DNA of 64,000 bases from Steromphala cineraria (taxonomy: Eukaryota > Mollusca > Gastropoda > Trochida > Trochidae). Where the stretch lies: positions 682,001 to 746,000 of the forward strand of contig OU744730.1 in NCBI GenBank assembly GCA_916613615.1, given 5' to 3'. The notes below the pieces were generated by a model. The model searched no databases, was not told the origin of the DNA, and saw only the letters and a list, made by a program, of their open reading frames with translations. Position 1 is the first letter of the stretch. The number at the start of each line of letters is the position of its first letter. The position numbers and the translations under genes are program-made. This document shows, piece after piece, positions 45,874 to 57,400 of this stretch.

Positions 45874-47117
45874 TTTGTCAGCAGTCTAATATAAGGACCA
45901 TCTAAATAATGAAGCAATACATTGTCACCAACAATACCAAGGAATAAATGAAAATCAATATAAGGAAGAAACGAGACGTCGCAACCTTGCTTTAAAGATA
46001 ATAGAAAAACATAGAACTTGTTCACTACTTCAAGACAAGGGTATTATTAGAGACATATCTGCATCTCTGCATGACCTTCACCTTGTACGGTGCTAATGCA
46101 ATGTATTTTTTTCTTTCTGAAAGACAGGGGCCACATTTTGCAAATTGGAGGGAAAAATGGCCCACTAAAATTTTAAAGTTTACTATTGTTTTAATGGGCA
46201 AGTGCCAATTTGAAATTCAGAAAATTACCAATATCCCTGAAAATGGCCCATTGGCAAAGATGTCTTTCCCAATAACTGCCTGAAGATGACTTTAAATGTT
46301 GAACAAAAATCCTCTCCGACGATGGTATATCAATAACCTTTATTGACAAATGTTAATATCTCACATGAACTAACAAAGTATCATTAGTTCGTTATATCAA
46401 GCCAGTTAAAAATGTATAGTGTGAAAGTTTTGCGAAGGTCCATGGAATGTTTTCTTTTCGATATTGTTCATAATGAACGGAACATATTGATTTTTGAAAA
46501 TTACTCAACTGAACATTTATCATATCTATGTTGAAAGACGGACTTCACTATTTATAGATAGTTTGTTGTTATTACATCTTAAATAGCCACTCCGCGAATT
46601 GTTGGGGGCCAGATATGACAAACTGAATAGTGTCATTTGATCGAAAAATATTGACTGTTGCAAGAAAATATAATTTTTAAGGTATCGACTTTGTATAGTG
46701 CCAATAACAAGTTTTAAAGTTTAAAGTCACGATTGTGGTCGCAAACCGAACAATGACGCAACAATAAGTCAAACATAATTTGGAAACTTATGTAAAGCAT
46801 TCAGAATGACAATTACGAGTTAAACCTTTTTAAAAAGTTTTAAATAACTAATATTCATGTAAATTTGAAGTGTGGACTTACCTTCCGTGAACATTTATGA
46901 CTGTTTAAATATTTTCATTGAGTACATGTAATTATTGTATATTTGCCATTTGGTATGAATTTGTGAGACTTTTTGGATTTACCTAGCAATGTACGTATCA
47001 AAGCAAAATGATCACTGATGATATATGGTAAAGATCACGAAGGGGCTCTATATAAACGACCGATGACCATAACTGTGAATGTAGCTGAAGATACAGAGAC
47101 GTCAAGGGACGATTATC
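45874..47117. other. Unassigned AT-rich sequence
   Basis: Short frames only, with no recognised domains, RNA genes or repeats. Confidence 0.4.
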
Positions 47118-47455
47118 GAGTCAATGTCCATATTGCGTGTTTGAGCCTCTTGCAAGCACTGCAGCTTGGCCTCGTCTTAGCATGCTGTCAACGTGCTGGC
47201 GAAAACTCTGCTCAAGTTGATAAAGATATGAACAGTATATGAAATTGAAATTGTCTCTCATCCAGTTTTGAAACTCATTTACTTGGAGTCAATGTCCATA
47301 TTGCGTGTTTTAGTCTCCAGCAAGTACTGCAACTTGGCCTCGTCTTCGCATGCTGTCAACGTGGCGAAAACGCTGCTCAAGTTGATAAAAGATATATGAT
47401 CAGAATATTATATTGAAAATGTCTCTCATCCAGTTTTGAAACTCATTTACTTGGA
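47118..47455. repeat. 168-bp direct tandem duplication
   Basis: Copy 1 starts at 47118 and copy 2 at 47286, both beginning GAGTCAATGTCCATATTGCG and ending near CAGTTTTGAAACTCATTTAC. They differ by substitutions and small indels. A 74-codon frame (47018-47242) runs into copy 1 but its counterpart in copy 2 is shifted, so coding is unlikely. Confidence 0.85.
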
Positions 47456-47728
47456 ATGAACACGAAAGAAAAGCAATGTTCTTGAACAAACCCTTTTGGA
47501 TATCGTTTTTCATCTGGTTAACATTAACGTGTAAAATCTTTCACAATTCAATAACACACGATTCATCTGGATTTCTTGGAACTTTTATCTGTTTAATACA
47601 TTTACGGAATATGTGCATGTAAGATCATCAGCATCTACAGTGTATATTTAAAGACATTATTCAAAGAAAACAGACAACCGAAATACGATCATAAATACAA
47701 CACAAGGTAGAATAACACCTATAAAGTA

Positions 47729-48094
47729 TTAAAGGGGCAGTAGCACGTTTTATTGAAAATTTTATATTTTCTATTTTTCACTGATAATTGTACGTTTATG
47801 CTAAATGTATCATTTTGATAGTGTCTAAAATATCATTACACGAACCAATCATCCATAGTCAGGGAACAAATTAAAAAGATTCACATAAAGTCCATTGGCA
47901 GCCATTTTTGTGTAAACACCTTTAATTCATTTTATGTAAGAAAAAGAAATGGCATGGCTGAAATTTACATTATATATTTGATTTATTACTGCTTCATTAA
48001 GTTTAAATACAGTGTCTTTCAATTAGAACCATTTATTTTTATTTTCCTGACATCACCTTATATTCATCCTAAAAACGTGCTACTGGCTCTTTAA
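47729..48094. mobile_element. TTAA-flanked MITE, copy 2
   Basis: 366 bp with TTAA at both borders. The terminal inverted repeat is AGGGGCAGTAGCACGTTTT on the left and AAAACGTGCTACTGGCTCT on the right. Both termini match copy 1 at 24483-24850. Interior phrases such as TTTTTCACTGATAATTGTAC and CCTGACATCACCTTATA match copy 1 in reverse complement, so relative to copy 1 it lies inverted. Confidence 0.82.
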
Positions 48095-48588
48095 AAGCGT
48101 CTTCAAGCTACAGTCACAGAGATGATCTTGTCTGAGCAACTCCACAGTCCTTATAGCTGGTTTCACAGATCCAAGGAAGTAAACACCATGCTGGGATCCT
48201 TAGTTTGAAGTAAGTTGAGTTGTGGAAGGGTATGAGAAGGTACTCTAAGTTGGAGAACTTGTTCCTCATCCTTTTCTTTATGAATAAAATAGTTTAAATT
48301 AATTAAATTAAATATGGATGGATACCTGGCCAACTTCATGCCCTGAAAGGTTCACCATCTTTTCCTCTGAATAGTTTTAATATTGAACTCCTGCCTGACA
48401 TCAAGTGTCTTGGAGTTCTCGGAGTAATAATTCAAAACTGACGTTAACCAAATCAACCAAGAACCATTGGAAACCATTGAAAAATAAGAAGATTTGTGAA
48501 AACAAGACCCCAGGAGACAATTGCTCTTAACTTTAGAAAATGATATTTCCATTCCTAACTGAGCGTGGTCGTCAATTCGTTATATATT
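48095..48588. other. Sequence downstream of gene B (minus-strand 3' flank)
   Basis: Would hold the 3' UTR of gene B if TGA at 48591-48589 is the true stop. No clear minus-strand AATAAA appears until the MITE at about 48030. No other gene is recognised. Confidence 0.35.
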
Positions 48589-51206
48589 TCATTTCGTTGA
48601 ATCAGTTGTTGAATGTGTTGATGAACCTGTTGTTGAATCTGTTGTTGAATCTGTGAGGGTTGTTGAATCTGTTGTTGAATCTGTGATGGTCGTTGAATCT
48701 GTTGTTGAATCTGTTGTTGAATCTGTGAGGGTTGTTGAATCTGTTGTTGAATCTGTGATGGTCGTTAAATCTGTTGTTGAATCTGTTATTGAATCTTTAG
48801 GGGTTGTTGAATCTGTAATGGACGTTAAATCTATTGTTGAATCTGTTGTTGAATCTGTGACGGTTGTTGAATCTGTTGTTGAATCTGTAGGGGTTGTTGA
48901 ATCTGTGATGGTTGTTAAATATGTTGTTGAATCTGTTGTTGAATCTATGATGGTGGTTGAATCTGTTGTTGAATCGGTTGTTGAATCTATGACGATCGTT
49001 GAATCTGTTGTTGAATCTGTAGGGGTTGTTGAATCTGTTGTTGAATCTGTGATGGTCGTTGAATCTGTTGTTGAATCTGTTGTTGAAGATTTGAGGGTTG
49101 TTGAATCTATTGTTGAATCAGTGAGGGTTGTTGAATCTGTTGTTGAATCTGTGAGGGTTGTTGAATCTGTGATGGACATTAAATCTATTGTTGAATCTGT
49201 TGTTGAATCTATGATGGTGGTTGAATCTGTTGTTAAATCGGTTGTTGAATCTATGATGGTCGTTGAATCCGTTGTTGAATCAATGATTGTAGTTAATTCT
49301 ATTGTTGAATCTGTGAAGGTCGTTAATTCTGTTATTGAATCTGTTGGTGAATCTGTTGTTGAATCTGTTGACGAATGACTTGTTGAATCGGTTGTTGAAT
49401 CTGAGATGGTAGTTGAATCTGTTGACAATTGAGTTGTTAAATCGGTTGTGGAATATGTTGTTAAATCTGTGATGGTGTTTGAATATGTTGATGAATAAGT
49501 TGCTGAATCTGTTGTTGAATCTGCGATGGTTGTTGAATCTGTGATGGTCGTTGGATCGGTTGTTGAATCTATGATTGACGTTGAATCTGTTGTTGAATCT
49601 ATGAAAGTTGTTGCATCTGTTGTTAATTCTGTAGTTGAATCTGTAGTTGAATCTGTTGTGGAATCTGTGATAGTCGTTGAATTAGTCGTTAAATCTGTAC
49701 TGGTTGTTGAATCGGTTGACGAATAAGTTACTGAATCGGTAGTGAAATCTGTGATGGTCGTTGAATCTGTTGTTGCATCAGTTGACCAATGACTTGTTGA
49801 ATAGGGTGTGGAATCTGTAGTTGAATTTGTCATTGAATCTGTTGTTGAAAATGGTGTTGAATCTGTGATGGTGGTTGACTCCGTTGTTAAATCTATGATA
49901 GGTGTTGAATCTGTTGTTGAAAATGGTGTTGAATCTGTGATGGTGGTTGACTCCGTTGTTAAATCTATGATAGGTGTTGAATTTGTTGTTGAATCTTCGA
50001 GGGTTGTTGAATCTGTGATGGTGGTTGACTCCATTGTTAAATCTATGATAGGTGTTGAATTTGTTGTTGAATTTGTGAGGGTTGTTGGATCTGTTGTTGA
50101 ATCCTCGAGGGTTGTTGAATCTGTTGTTGAATCTTCGAGGGTTGTTGAATCTGTTGTTGAATCTGTGAGGATCGTTGAATGTAATGTGGAATCCGTTATG
50201 GCTGTTGAATCAGTGATTGTCGTTGAGTATGTTGAACCTGATGTTGAATCTGATGCTGAATCTGTTGTTGGATATGTTGTCGGATATGTTGCTGAATCTG
50301 TGATGATAGTTGAATCGGTTGTTGAATCAGTGATAGCTGTTGAATCTGTTGTTGTATCTTTTGTTGAATCTGTGGACGAAAATGTTGTTGAATCGGTTGT
50401 GGAATATGTGATGATCGTTGAATATGTTGTGGAATCTGTGATGATCGTTGAATCTGTTGTGTAATCTGTGGTGATTGTTGAATCTGTGGACGAAAATGTT
50501 GTTGAATCGGTTGTAGAATCTGTGATGATCGTTGAATCTGTTGACAAAAATGTTGTTGAATCAGTTGTCGAATCTGTGATGATCGTTGAATCTGTTGTGT
50601 AATCTGTGGTGATTGTTGAATCTGTTGGCGAAAATGTTGTTGAATCGGTTGTAGAATCTGTGATGATCGTTGAATCTGTTGACGAAAATGTTGTTGAATC
50701 GGTTGTAGAATCTGTGATGATCGTTGAATCGGTTGTTGAATCAGTGATGGTCGTTGAGTATATTGTTGAATCTGTTGCTGAATCCGTTGTTGAATCAGTG
50801 AAAGATGTTGAATATGATGTTATATCTGTTGTTGAATCTATGATAGGTATTGAATCTGTTGTTAAATCTGTTGTTGAATCTGTGAGGGTTGTTGAATCTG
50901 TTGTTGAATCTGTTGTTGAATCTGTTGTTGAATCTGTGAGGGTTGTTGAATCTGTTGTTGAATATGTGAGGGTTGTTGAATCTGTGATGAACGTTGAATC
51001 TGTGAGGGTTGTTGAATCTGTTGTTGAATCTGTTGTTGAATCTGTGATGGTCGTTGAATCTGTTGTTGAATCTGTTGTTGAATTTATTGTGGAATTTATT
51101 GTTGTTGAATCGGTAATTGATTCTGTTGATTGAACTGTTGTTGAATCTGAGCTGGGCGTTGAATCTTGTGATGAGGTTGTGGTTGAAATGAATGGCCTGA
51201 CGCTCT
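48589..51206 (-). CDS. Gene B, giant mucin-like Ser/Thr/Asp repeat exon
   Basis: A single uninterrupted minus-strand frame of 872 codons including the stop. It opens at a strong acceptor (CCATGTTTTCTTTACAG, first exon base 51206) and ends at TGA 48591-48589. After a short lead (SVRPFISTTTSSQDSTPSSD) it is built almost wholly of DSTTDSTT, TITDSTTDSTT and related 4-11 residue blocks, with occasional TLED, TPIID and TYSTT variants. Asp every fourth or fifth residue makes it acidic as well as mucin-like. The exon enters in phase 1, exactly fitting the phase-1 donor of the PAN-like exon at 52732. I checked the upstream 650 bp (51206-50548) triplet by triplet and found no stop; no Met begins it, consistent with an internal exon. 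No membrane anchor or GPI-like tail is seen. Long Val/Glu frames on plus are antisense shadows. Confidence 0.75.
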
Positions 51207-51262
51207 CTGTAAAGAAAACATGGCACTATATATACATCACTGAAGCGTATATACTTGTACAT

Positions 51263-51580
51263 TTAAAGGGACAGTATCACGTTTTTAAGTAAGTAGAGAA
51301 ATCTCAAAAAGCGAGAAATTATTTGATATATGAGAAATTATTTCAAAAATTGTTGAAAATTAAGCAGCAGTTAACAAACGTTCCATTTTTAATAAGCAAC
51401 GCAATTTAACTTCATTTCTGTTATGTCTAAAATGTGTTCATTCAACGATAGCTACCCTTTTCGGTTGATATTCTGAATTTCCTACGCTTATTGGGGTGAG
51501 AGATGAGATGTTTGACACACTAGGGAAATTTGGCATAAACTGGAACTCTTTGGGGGATTTCTAAAAAAAAACTTGCCACT
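51263..51580. mobile_element. Possible third, diverged TTAA MITE, just upstream of the gene B mucin exon
   Basis: Begins TTAAAGGGACAGTATCACGT, close to the terminus of the copies at 24483 and 47729. A worn right end may be AAAACTTGCCACTGCC near 51570. It lies within 60 bp of the acceptor of the giant mucin exon, in the intron. Confidence 0.45.
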
Positions 51581-52657
51581 GCCAACAAACATGTATGAAA
51601 TCTTATTCACATAGCCTACATCAATAAAACTGACATTTATGATTATGTCTTCTTATGTCTGGATACTACTCATTCAGTGGGTTATAACATTTTGCGCTTG
51701 CATTTCAAGAATTGAAGGCCATATGGCCAAGAATACAACAGATATTATACATAAATGATATGGTGTGTAGAGTATAATAAATAATAATTATGTTAACGTA
51801 GGCTCAGCTTTAGAAATATCTTCTTGAGAACAGTTGTATTTTTTACTCTCATGAGAGTTTGGAATTTAACAGTAGAAGGAGGGCTGTAATAAAAGCTGGT
51901 ATACGTCTCGTAGTGACCTTGCTAATAAGGCAACCTACAGCCCCTGGAGTCTGTGTTCTCTCCCAGGAAGACAGGTAATGGGCTCAGGGCATATCCGTCT
52001 CACGACATTTAAAAAACTGGGCAGAATCTCATAGTGGCCTTGAAAATTAGGTAAAATCCACCTTTTTTGACTCGTGACCTCTATGAAGAATAGGACCAAT
52101 TTGAAGGCTCCGGGATCAACAGTTCATGAGATATCGCGCTACTTACATTTCAAAATCTTGTCAAAGTCCAATGTTAACAGTTGTGTATTTTAATTGTATT
52201 CGCAATTACGGTTGTGATATGCATATTCCTCGTTCCGCTGCGGTGTTGGGATTTTCATGTCAACCGGAAAACGTTTCGTTTTATGTAACCGGAAGGTGAC
52301 ACTTTTGGTGGAGTAAAGAAAACCACATGTGGTCTGTGATTAACAACGTGTTCTGTTCAATCATATATCCTGAATACATAACTTTGACCTTGTCACTAAG
52401 GTCAAGATCACTGAAATCGACTTGTGGCTGGTATGGCCTATATGAAGGTCGGTACCAAATATGAAGAAATTCAATCGTTGAGAGACATTCAATCGTGGTA
52501 TTAATCAAGAAGATCTAACTTTTTTTCGTTTAATACCGGTTTAGTATTGAAATAATAATATAATGAGCAAAAACAGTTTCTGTCAGCAAACAGATTTCAT
52601 TTTGTCAGTAAAACAAAGTAATCAAAAAGTAGATATTGCATGTGAGTTGTACAAACG
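51581..52657. other. Intron-like sequence of gene B
   Basis: Between the proposed PAN-like and mucin exons of gene B. No further exon with good borders was recognised. Confidence 0.4.
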
Positions 52658-52686
52658 GATTACATATTCAGTTCAAACCTGGAAGA
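52658..52686 (-). repeat. Single copy of the gene A 27-bp unit in the intron of gene B
   Basis: Plus strand GATTACATATTCAGTTCAAA then CCTGGAAGAT differs at only two or three bases from the gene A unit form GATTACATATTCAGTCCATA CCTGGGAGAT. It sits 53 bp, about two unit lengths, from the authentic donor of the gene B PAN-like exon, and on the minus strand carries CTTCCAG|GTTTGA, a decoy donor. Confidence 0.75.
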
Positions 52687-52731
52687 TCGAAGGTCAGTGT
52701 AATTATGTTTAACGAGAAAATGATATCATAC

Positions 52732-52999
52732 CTGGGAGATCGAAGGCGACCCAGCCGACCTGAGGGGAGAGTGAGAGACCAGACACTGGGTGTGAGTGGA
52801 GACGACAGGAAGTCAACCCCGGGTGGTAGAAAACAGCTCGACACTCAGCCCTGTTGTAACACGTCACCACACACTCCGCTCTCAGGGACAGTGACGTCAC
52901 GAGTATGACGTCATCTGTAGCAACAGTGTCAATGGTAGTATATTCAAGGTCACGCACTTGAACCTCAAAACAGCCCTGAATGATAGGTGAATACAATTG
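52732..52999 (-). CDS. Gene B PAN/Apple-like exon
   Basis: Close paralogue of gene A exon 1. From residues DTVATDDVILVTS through LRAECVVTCYNRAECRA, FYHPG and CRLHSHPVSGLSLS to GWVAFDLP the two are nearly identical. The donor CTCCCAG|GTATGA (last base 52732, phase 1) fits the acceptor of the giant mucin exon at 51206. The 5' part differs: instead of a signal peptide there is an acceptor TTTGTTATTTCAG (exon from 52999, phase 0; a second AG lies at CTATCATTCAG) and a short lead QLYSPIIQGCFEVQVRDLEY. So a separate signal-peptide exon must lie upstream; I did not find it in 53000-54480. If none exists, this copy is a pseudogene or part of another gene. Confidence 0.65.
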
Positions 53000-54484
53000 C
53001 TGAAATAACAAACAGTCTTAGATTCGAATTAACGGAATAACTTCGTTTGAACTCCATGTCCGTCAATTAACCGGCAAATGACATTCGGTTTGTCGCCACG
53101 ATGAGAAGGTCTTCAGATTTTACAAGAAATGAAACTTAAAAGTGTCACTAGTAGTTCACTGTCTTCTTTATGAACTTGATTCAGTTTAAGTTAAAAACAA
53201 CATTACACATGTTGCCCTTCATATTCGTGAGGAATTCGGCTGTCACATGTTACTCTTGTATCTTTAAGCGTTTAAAGGATGTCACAGAAACATAACCACA
53301 TTGAAACTTTTGAAACGTCTTCGCAGGAGTCTATTCCCTTTTTCATGATGAATTCTTTTAAAAGAAGCAAAACGCAAGGTGATAGAAACATTACCACCGG
53401 GCGAAAAATTTGAAACCTTTCCGTTAGAATCTGTTTCTATATCGCATGAAGATATTGTCAATTTTAAAGATCAGTACAGGGTCAATAGTGCTTCACCACA
53501 TGGTAAAAAACTTAAGGTCTCTTCCTCGGATTTTGTTTCTGTGTTTTGACGAAGAACACTATCAGGACAGATCAAAGTCACACAAACATCATCACTGGAA
53601 ATCTTTCCCTAGGAATCCGTTCCTCTTATACATTAACGATTCTGGCAAGAATAGAATACTTCCATACAAAAACGACATCACATGGGAATTTATTTTACTC
53701 TTTTTCATGAATAGGTCCCCCTTTTGTGAAGACGACTTTGTCCAAAGTATAGAAAAAAGTCAAAGAAACGTCATCAAAACATTGAAGAAGTTTAGAAACT
53801 TCCCAAGTCATCTGTTCATCCTCTTGCTCTCGAAATTAAAAACAAGCCTGATGTCTGTTTGCGACTCGAAATAGATAACCGGTGTGATAAGATATTACCA
53901 TAAAGGCGATACAGGGACCAGACACAATCTAACAAACCATGCGTGAAGAGTTGTCTCACGAATCTGTAGAACTTTCAAGAACGGGTTCGCTTCAGGGAAC
54001 AAAGAGGATCCGACGGTATTATCGGAGAGAGCTCTCGTCAACAATAGGACAAACCAGTCATTTCCTTAATGCAGAGCCAGTTAATACAACATAATAGCTA
54101 CGGTTTGAAAAGGTTTGCCGTAATCATTTTAAGGGATGAATATTGTATATGCACAATCACATTGACACAGGTTCGAGGTACTTTGATGTGAGACATTACG
54201 TCGTAGGCAAATCATTTTAATGGAACATATCTTTCAATGATATTGTGTAGATATTTAAATATTTGTATATATTTAGACCTTATTTCCACTTCATATGATG
54301 TGATTTATATTTCATATATAATCAGAATTTTCAAGTAATGATGTTGATATGTAGCATTATATTGAAATGAAATTATCCTTTTAACTGATTTGTAATGTGT
54401 TTTATAAATCCCTATTGGACCTTAAAACGTTCTATCGTATCAAATATTGATATACGTGGTCCTTGAAAATAAGAAACTGAAGAA
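53000..54484. other. Sequence upstream of the gene B PAN-like exon
   Basis: AT-rich. A 142-codon plus-strand frame at 53446-53874 is rich in Lys, Phe, Ser and His and has no recognisable domain. It contains a loosely repeated phrase (AAACTT..GAAACTTT, TCTTCCTAGGAATC-like) with a period near 100 bp, so I read it as worn repeat rather than a gene. A missing 5' exon of gene B should lie here or beyond. Confidence 0.35.
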
Positions 54485-57400
54485 TGGCATTTATATAAGT
54501 TCATAACCATCCTGTTTCGCAACATAGTGTTTATCGGGGTAACCTATTCACTGTGTCACTCATGGTATAGTGCAAACAATGGCATTTATATAAGTTCATA
54601 ACCATCCTGTTTCACAACATAGTGTTTATCGGGGTAACCTATTCACTGTGTCACAACATAGTGTATATCGGGGTAACCTATTCACTGTTTCACAACATAG
54701 TGTTTATTGGGGTAACCTATTCACTGTGTCACTCATGGTATAGTGCAAACAATGGCCTTTATATAAGTTCATAACCATCCTGTTTCACAACATAGTGTTT
54801 ATCGGGGTAACCTTTTCACTGTGTCACTCATGGTATAGTGCAAACAATGGCATTTATATAAGTTCATAACCATCCTGTTTCACAACATAGTGTTTATCGG
54901 GGTAACCTATTCACTGTGTCACTCATGGTATAGTGCAAACAATGGCATTTATATAAGTTCATAACCATCCTGTTTCACAACATAGTGTTTATCGGGGTAA
55001 CCTATTCACTGTGTCACTCATGGTATAGTGCAAACAATGGCCTTTATATAAGTTCATAACCATCCTGTTTCACAACATAGTGTTTATCGGGGTAACCTAT
55101 TCACTGTGTCACTCATGGTATAGTGCAAACAATGGCATTTATATAAGTTCATAACCATCCTGTTTCGCAACATAGTGTTTATCGGGGTAACCTATTCACT
55201 GTGTCACTCATGGTATAGTGCAAACAATGGCATTTATATAAGTTCATAACCATCCTGTTTCACAACATAGTGTTTATCGGGGTAACCTATTCACTGTGTC
55301 ACTCATGGTATAGTGCAAACAATGGCATTTATATAAGTTCATAACCATCCTGTTTCACAACATAGTGTTTATCGGGGTAACCTATTCACTGTGTCACTCA
55401 TGGTATAGTGCAAACAATGGCATTTATATAAGTTCATAACCATCCTGTTTCACAACATAGTGTTTATCGGGGTAACCTATTCACTGTGTCACTCATGGTA
55501 TAGTGCAAACAATGGCCTTTATATAAGTTCATAACCATCCTGTTTCACAACATAGTGTTTATCGGGGTAACCTATTCACTGTGTCACTCATGGTATAGTG
55601 CAAACAATGGCATTTATATAAGTTCATAACCATCCTGTTTCGCAACATAGTGTTTATCGGGGTAACCTATTCACTGTGTCACTCATGGTATAGTGCAAAC
55701 AATGGCATTTATATAAGTTCATAACCATCCTGTTTCACAACATAGTGTTTATCGGGGTAACCTATTCACTGTGTCACTCATGGTATAGTGCAAACAATGG
55801 CCTTTATATAAGTTCATAACCATCCTGTTTCGCAACATAGTGTTTATCGGGGTAACCTATTCACTGTGTCACAACATAGTGTTTATCGGGGTAACCTTTT
55901 CACTGTGTCACTCATGGTATAGTGCAAACAATGGCATTTATATAAGTTCATAACCATCCTGTTTCACAACATAGTGTTTATCGGGGTAACCTATTCACTG
56001 TGTCACTCATGGTATAGTGCAAACAATGGCCTTTATATAAGTTCATAACCATCCTGTTTCACAACATAGTGTTTATCGGGGTAACCTATTCACTGTGTCA
56101 CTCATGGTATAGTGCAAACAATGGCATTTATATAAGTTCATAACCATCCTGTTTCACAACATAGTGTTTATCGGGGTAACCTATTCACTGTGTCACTCAT
56201 GGTATAGTGCAAACAATGGCCTTTATATAAGTTCATAACCATCCTGTTTCGCAACATAGTGTTTATCGGGGTAACCTATTCACTGTGTCACAACATAGTG
56301 TTTATCGGGGTAACCTTTTCACTGTGTCACTCATGGTATAGTGCAAACAATGGCATTTATATAAGTTCATAACCATCCTGTTTCACAACATAGTGTTTAT
56401 CGGGGTAACCTATTCACTGTGTCACTCATGGTATAGTGCAAACAATGGCCTTTATATAAGTTCATAACCATCCTGTTTCACAACATAGTGTTTATCGGGG
56501 TAACCTATTCACTGTGTCACTCATGGTATAGTGCAAACAATGGCATTTATATAAGTTCATAACCATCCTGTTTCGCAACATAGTGTTTATCGGGGTAACC
56601 TATTCACTGTGTCACTCATGGTATAGTGCAAACAATGGCATTTATATAAGTTCATAACCATCCTGTTTCACAACATAGTGTTTATCGGGGTAACCTATTC
56701 ACTGTGTCACTCATGGTATAGTGCAGACAATGGCATTTATATAAGTTCATAACCATCCTGTTTCACAACATAGTGTTTATCGGGGTAACCTATTCACTGT
56801 GTCACTCATGGTATAGTGCAAACAATGGCCTTTATATAAGTTCATAACCATCCTGTTTCACAACATAGTGTTTATCGGGGGTAACCTATTCACTGTGTCA
56901 CAACATAGTGTTTATTGGGGTAACCTATTCACTGTGTCACTCATGGTATAGTGCAGACAATGGCATTTATATAAGTTCATAACCATCCTGTTTCACAACA
57001 TAGTGTTTATCGGGGTAACCTATTCACTGTGTCACTCATGGTATAGTGCAGACAATGGCATTTATATAAGTTCATAACCATCCTGTTTCACAACATAGTG
57101 TTTATCGGGGGTAACCTATTCACTGTGTCACTCATGGTATAGTGCAGACAATGGCCTTTATATAAGTTCATAACCATCCTGTTTCACAACATAGTGTTTA
57201 TCGGAGTAACCTATTCACTGTGTCACTCATGGTATAGTGCAGACAATGGCATTTATATAAGTTCATAACCATCCTGTTTCACAACATAGTGTTTATCGGG
57301 GTAACCTATTCACTGTGTCACAACATAGTGTTTATCGGGGTAACCTATTCACTGTTTCACAACATAGTGTTTATCGGGGTAACCTATTCACTGTGTCACT

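Noticed and set aside
48653..51133. Plus-strand Val/Glu/Ser-rich frames
   Set aside because: Antisense of the gene B mucin exon and broken into several pieces, whereas the minus frame is continuous for 872 codons.
53446..53874. 142-codon plus-strand frame as a gene
   Set aside because: No domain, low-complexity Lys/Phe/Ser composition and loose internal periodicity; more like worn repeat.
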